Under the pieces are notes generated by a model that saw only the letters and a program-made list of their open reading frames with translations, was not told the origin of the DNA and did not search any database. From the NCBI GenBank assembly GCA_003024985.2, contig PXIH01S0037363.1: DNA of 11,213 bases; one strand, 5' to 3'. This document shows, piece after piece, positions 8,483 through 11,213 of the stretch (position 1 is its first letter; each line of letters starts with the position of its first letter). This stretch comes from Euperipatoides rowelli. Its lineage: Eukaryota; Onychophora; Udeonychophora; Euonychophora; Peripatopsidae. Made by a program: the position numbers and the translations under genes.

Positions 8483-9662
8483 TTAACTATTATAAACAAA
8501 AGCTAACGCTTCCTTCTTTTTACCACCACTCAACTCAGCATCTTTATTTCCATTATCATCCGACTCCGGATTAGATGTTGAGGGATCAGAAGCATCACTC
8601 TTATTTTTCATCTCTACTAGTCCTATATCACCAATATCTTGAAATGCAACTTGCATCAAGTCAGAATTTGCAGCGTCAAACATTATCAACATGAGCACCA
8701 CTCAAAGAATAATTAGGAAGGTTCCTATAATATTCATCGGCAGTAACTCTTAAATCGGGATCACAACTAGCTGCTCAAACTCGTTTAAATAACCAGAAAG
8801 TTGATAAATCTTGTCTTTCAAACCATAATCCTCCAAGACTATTTCAAAAATCTTGTTGTAAAACTCCTGAGTTGATTTCACCTTGGATGCCTATGTAATT
8901 TTACAATTATGTCCATCTTTTTGCAAACAGTGCAAAATCTTTTCTTGCAGTCAGACGCCACATGCCCTACTTCAGAGCATCGAAAATATGTATGACTCTT
9001 GCCCTGGACTTAAAGTAATACTTTACATTTCCAAATGTCATTACAGCCAGAAGCTCTTCCACACTAACTTTCGAAAGATTAAGAGTGAAATTTATCAGAG
9101 CAACTTCACAAGCGAAACCTTCTGGAAAATTAATTATGGTGGCTTTCAAATTGGTTACAGTGCCAAAATCTTTATAAAAACCATCAAAATTTCTTTTTGC
9201 TAATTGGAGTGGTAAATTTTCAGCCGTAATAGTCACATTCATCTTTTTGTGTTCTTTAGAAATATAATTAACGTTATTAAAGAATATAAAACTGTTCATA
9301 AATTTCTTCTTAATTTCCGTATCTGAAAACATTAAGTAAACAAAAGCATTATTAGGTAAGACAAAGAATTGCTTCAGAAATTTTAAGTACCCTAATGCTC
9401 ATAGTCTCTGCATTAATGTCTTTGTACATACTTTCATGAATTCATGGTCTCTAGTTAGCACAAAAATAACCACATCAACCAAAGGCTCAAAAGCTCAACC
9501 AAAATTTCAGCTTCAAATCCTGTAAGTTATTACCACCCCACTTGTGAAATATAGGCATCCCCTCCAAACGTATCGCCACTTGCCAATTCAACGTTATTAC
9601 AACTCACCATTTTTTCACCACTCATGCATTTCACTATTCGAACTATAATTCGTATTACTCAT
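8483..9662 (-). pseudogene. LINE ORF1 (nucleic-acid-binding, gag-like protein), broken
   Basis: ORF1 proteins coat the LINE RNA in the ribonucleoprotein. The frame begins with ATG at 9662 (MSNTNYSSNSEMHEW then stop), with a second ATG at 9637 in another frame (MSGEKMVSCNNVELASG). The best block, about 9455-8980, includes EPLVDVVIFVLTRDHEF and then VTITAENLPLQL...DGFYKDFGTVTNL, which resembles an RRM-like fold. A degenerate zinc knuckle follows near 8985-8930: FRCSEVGHVASDC keeps C-x4-H-x4-C, but the expected first Cys is Tyr. Next come FCTVCKK and, after a frame slip, DGHNCKIT. The C-terminal part contains TQEFYNKIFEIVLEDYGLKD (about 8870-8810) and an acidic Ser/Asp/Lys-rich tail ending AFVYNS and a stop at 8483. 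About 390 codons would be expected. Several frameshifts and stops interrupt it. Confidence 0.75.
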
Positions 9663-9849
9663 TTTATTATTCTATAACACCGGACTTAAAAGTCAGTAAG
9701 AAAAAAACGTTGAATTTTTCCGACTAACGTAGCACACAAAAAAGGTGTTTACCTAAGCTCGCTTGAGGCGAGAATGGGTTCAATGGGACATGTGCTTTCT
9801 TCCCATTTTTTTAATCAATACTCTGACCGCCATCAATAGCCTTGTTCAA
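9663..9849 (-). other. LINE 5' UTR
   Basis: This leader lies between the 5' target repeat and the first ATG of ORF1 (9662). It should contain an internal promoter if the element was ever autonomous, but no promoter motif is certain. A short perfect hairpin is present: CTCGC (9758-9762), loop TTGAG, GCGAG (9768-9772). Confidence 0.6.
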
Positions 9850-9872
9850 TTTTTTAAATCCTGGTATTAATC
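9850..9872 (+). repeat. Right copy of the LINE target-site duplication
   Basis: This is an exact copy of 2491-2513 at the 5' end of the LINE. On both outer sides the sequence continues into the arms of the hAT-like element. Confidence 0.92.
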
Positions 9873-10219
9873 GATCATAATAATCAGATTCACTATAATG
9901 GAAGTTTTATTTCTAAATTTACATAATTATAACAAAAGTTTGAATTAATATTTAAGAATTACTTTGTACTCTTTTTTTCATTAAAAAATGTTGTGCTGTG
10001 CTTTATTTATAACATTATTGTCAAGTTTAAGCAACACATCATTTCTATGGTAACCATTGAGTCATTGACCAATCAGATGCTGAGAGCTATAATACAGGAC
10101 CTCGTCTTATTTTCTAACATTTATTTAAAGAAAACTCTCTTCCCCACTTGGTTAATATATTCAAGGAGATGACTAATATTCGGCTAAATACGGAATACTA
10201 TGAAACCCAGCCGAATACC

Positions 10220-10237
10220 GAATATTCGTTTCATCCC
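10220..10237 (-). repeat. Right terminal inverted repeat of the hAT-like element
   Basis: It reads GGGATGAAACGAATATTC on the minus strand and pairs with 2202-2219. On the plus strand CCGAATACCGAATATTCG (10211-10228) overlaps it and resembles the left subterminal block at 2227-2251. Confidence 0.8.
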
Positions 10238-10245
10238 TGAGATCA
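10238..10245 (+). repeat. Right 8-bp target duplication of the hAT-like element
   Basis: TGAGATCA is the partner of TGAGATTA at 2194-2201. Confidence 0.6.
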
Positions 10246-11213
10246 TTAAAAAAAAATGTTAATCAAATTAGCTCCTAATTAAGGCAAGTAGTTTGTTATG
10301 GATGGTCAAATTACAGGGAATCCTTGAATTTCAATAAAATTTAAGATAATATAAAATTAATATTCTGTAAATTTTACCCATTGATTTACAATTCTTTTCA
10401 AATATAGGGTGTATATTGATCTTGTTAATTATTGAAAATGAATTACAAATAAAACCGTAAAATTTTTTATCAATATATAGGTAAAGTCTAATATATTAAA
10501 AAAATATTTGATGTTTTATCATTAAATTAACATACGGTATTTTATAAACATGTTTTTCATCATTCACACAGGTAATTAAAAAAAAAAATCCACAGAAAAA
10601 TATCTATTCAAATTGTATGATTTTGTTTTTCATAAAATGTTTTTTAAAAATTTTTTTTTTTTTAAAAAAAACTAATAGACAACATTGTATTGACCTTTTT
10701 TTAATAAATAAAATTTATTATATTGTATGAAAGTTAGTATTATTATTACAAATATAGAATATCCACCTTTAATCAACTATTAAAGAAGCAAAGGTGATAA
10801 ATTTTAAATATTTAAATATGCTCATAGAACTGTATAAATGCTAATAGACTGATGAAGGCCCAAGTCAGAGAAACCAATCATTGGTATTAATAACATACTA
10901 TGCATATACAAAATATGGTTGTATGGATGCTTAGATATTTATACAAGTATGTGAATATTTGTATATGTAGAATTTTTCACTCTTAAATAGTTTATTAAAG
11001 ATGGATATTCATTGTTTGTTTTGAAATTAGTGATATATGATAATGTAGTTTTACATCTTCTACTTGGTTGATATGTACCATGAATATCAAACTTTTCAAA
11101 TCGTCAGAATTCAACAAAGTTAAAGCCAAAATTAAACATTTTATATATATTTTTTTTTTTTTTAGTTGCCAACTTTTGTGAATTCATCACAAAATAGGGT
11201 CCAAAATAGCTAA
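10246..11213. other. A+T-rich flank without a recognisable gene
   Basis: I see no convincing coding stretch on either strand. Homopolymer T/A runs are common (for example around 10650-10670 and 11150-11163). The only structured signal is the ribozyme-like fold at 10831-10910. Confidence 0.5.
10831..10910 (+). ncRNA. Possible relic hammerhead ribozyme
   Basis: The invariant hammerhead core is present in order: CTGATGA (10849-10855), GAAA (10870-10873), then a perfect 5-bp stem III, ACCAA (10873-10877) / TTGGT (10881-10885) with loop TCA. The predicted cleavage base A follows at 10886, giving an allowed UA site. Stem II (10856-10869) is poor, with only GGC/GTC (one wobble) pairing. An outer helix pairs TGTAT/ATACA, ATGC/GCAT and ATAG/CTAT (10831-10847 with 10898-10910, two 2-nt bulges), but the 3' side has an 11-nt unpaired stretch next to the core. 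Active cleavage is therefore doubtful. Hammerheads are known from Penelope-like elements and retrozymes of invertebrates. No such element is identifiable around it. Confidence 0.4.

Larger units (their letters stand above)
2514..9849 (-). mobile_element. Full-length but inactivated LINE (non-LTR retrotransposon) with ORF1 and ORF2
   Basis: The minus-strand order is 5' UTR (9849-9663), ORF1 (about 9662-8483), ORF2 (about 8419-2663) and 3' UTR (2662-2514). An exact 23-bp direct repeat flanks it, the mark of target-primed reverse transcription. Removing the TTAA element leaves about 4.8 kb, a normal size for an intact two-ORF LINE, so it is not 5'-truncated. The 3' end carries AATAAA (2528-2523) about 10 nt before the junction and then GGGG, with no added A-tail beyond the A-rich target repeat. 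The endonuclease type, an ORF1 with zinc knuckles and a C-terminal Cys/His segment hint at the L1/Tx1 side of the LINE tree. The QGSVLS and LYINEL reverse-transcriptase motifs are common in other clades too, so I leave the clade open. Confidence 0.88.
2202..10237. mobile_element. Non-autonomous hAT-like DNA transposon, split by a nested LINE
   Basis: The outermost element is defined by 18-bp terminal inverted repeats (17 of 18 match, GGGATGAAACGRATATTC) and flanking 8-bp duplications TGAGATTA / TGAGATCA (7 of 8). An 8-bp duplication is typical of the hAT superfamily. The usual hAT tip is CA/TAGGG, and here the bases just outside the repeat read TTA and TGA. Element sequence proper is 2202-2513 and 9873-10237, about 677 bp, with the full-length LINE between. 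Subterminal CCGAATA/TATTCGG motifs occur in both arms. No transposase coding is visible in either arm, so it looks like a MITE-sized dependent element. The right arm contains an ATTGGTCA (CCAAT-box-like) site on its minus strand. Confidence 0.68.

Noticed and set aside
8883-9203. Plus-strand open stretch of 106 codons
   Set aside because: It is antisense to LINE ORF1 (RRM-like block and zinc knuckle).
1-11213. CRISPR array, tRNA, rRNA or bacterial-type operon
   Set aside because: No regularly spaced repeats, cloverleaf or rRNA core sequences were seen. The composition and element types are eukaryotic.

Overview
This is very A+T-rich eukaryotic DNA with long homopolymer runs and two N positions (170 and 1892). 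I see no bacterial-type operon, host exon, tRNA or rRNA. The retroelement and transposase-like protein types suggest a metazoan, probably an aquatic invertebrate such as a bivalve. That assignment is an inference, not something the sequence proves. Nearly all interpretable sequence is decayed mobile DNA.

Layout. (1) Positions 1 to about 1960, minus strand: a broken, apparently intronless gene for a transposase-like protein. It ends in a stop codon overlapping AATAAA, followed by an A-run at the window edge, as in a retroposed mRNA copy. (2) 2202-10237: a nested transposon stack. Level 1 is a short hAT-like DNA element with 18-bp terminal inverted repeats and an 8-bp target duplication (7 of 8 match). 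Its own sequence is only 2202-2513 plus 9873-10237, about 0.68 kb. Level 2, inserted in it, is an essentially full-length non-LTR retrotransposon on the minus strand (2514-9849, about 4.8 kb once its own insertion is removed). It has an exact 23-bp target duplication, a 5' UTR, ORF1 with a zinc-knuckle region, ORF2 with endonuclease, reverse transcriptase and a C-terminal zinc-finger-like segment, and a 3' UTR with a perfect hairpin. Level 3 is a TTAA-flanked DNA element (4291-6799, 15-bp perfect terminal inverted repeats) inserted in the reverse transcriptase of level 2. Removing it with one TTAA joins the two halves of the reverse transcriptase, apart from a small frameshift. Level 4, inside level 3, is the 5'-truncated tail of a second, different LINE on the minus strand (about 5211-6345). 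(3) 10246-11213: A+T-rich flank without a gene, holding one possible relic hammerhead-ribozyme fold at 10831-10910.

Insertion order follows from the nesting: hAT-like element first, then the full-length LINE, then the TTAA element, then the truncated LINE. None of the elements can encode an intact protein as the sequence stands. Several frameshifts fall in homopolymer runs while the terminal and target repeats are almost perfect, so some lesions may be sequencing or assembly errors rather than old mutations.
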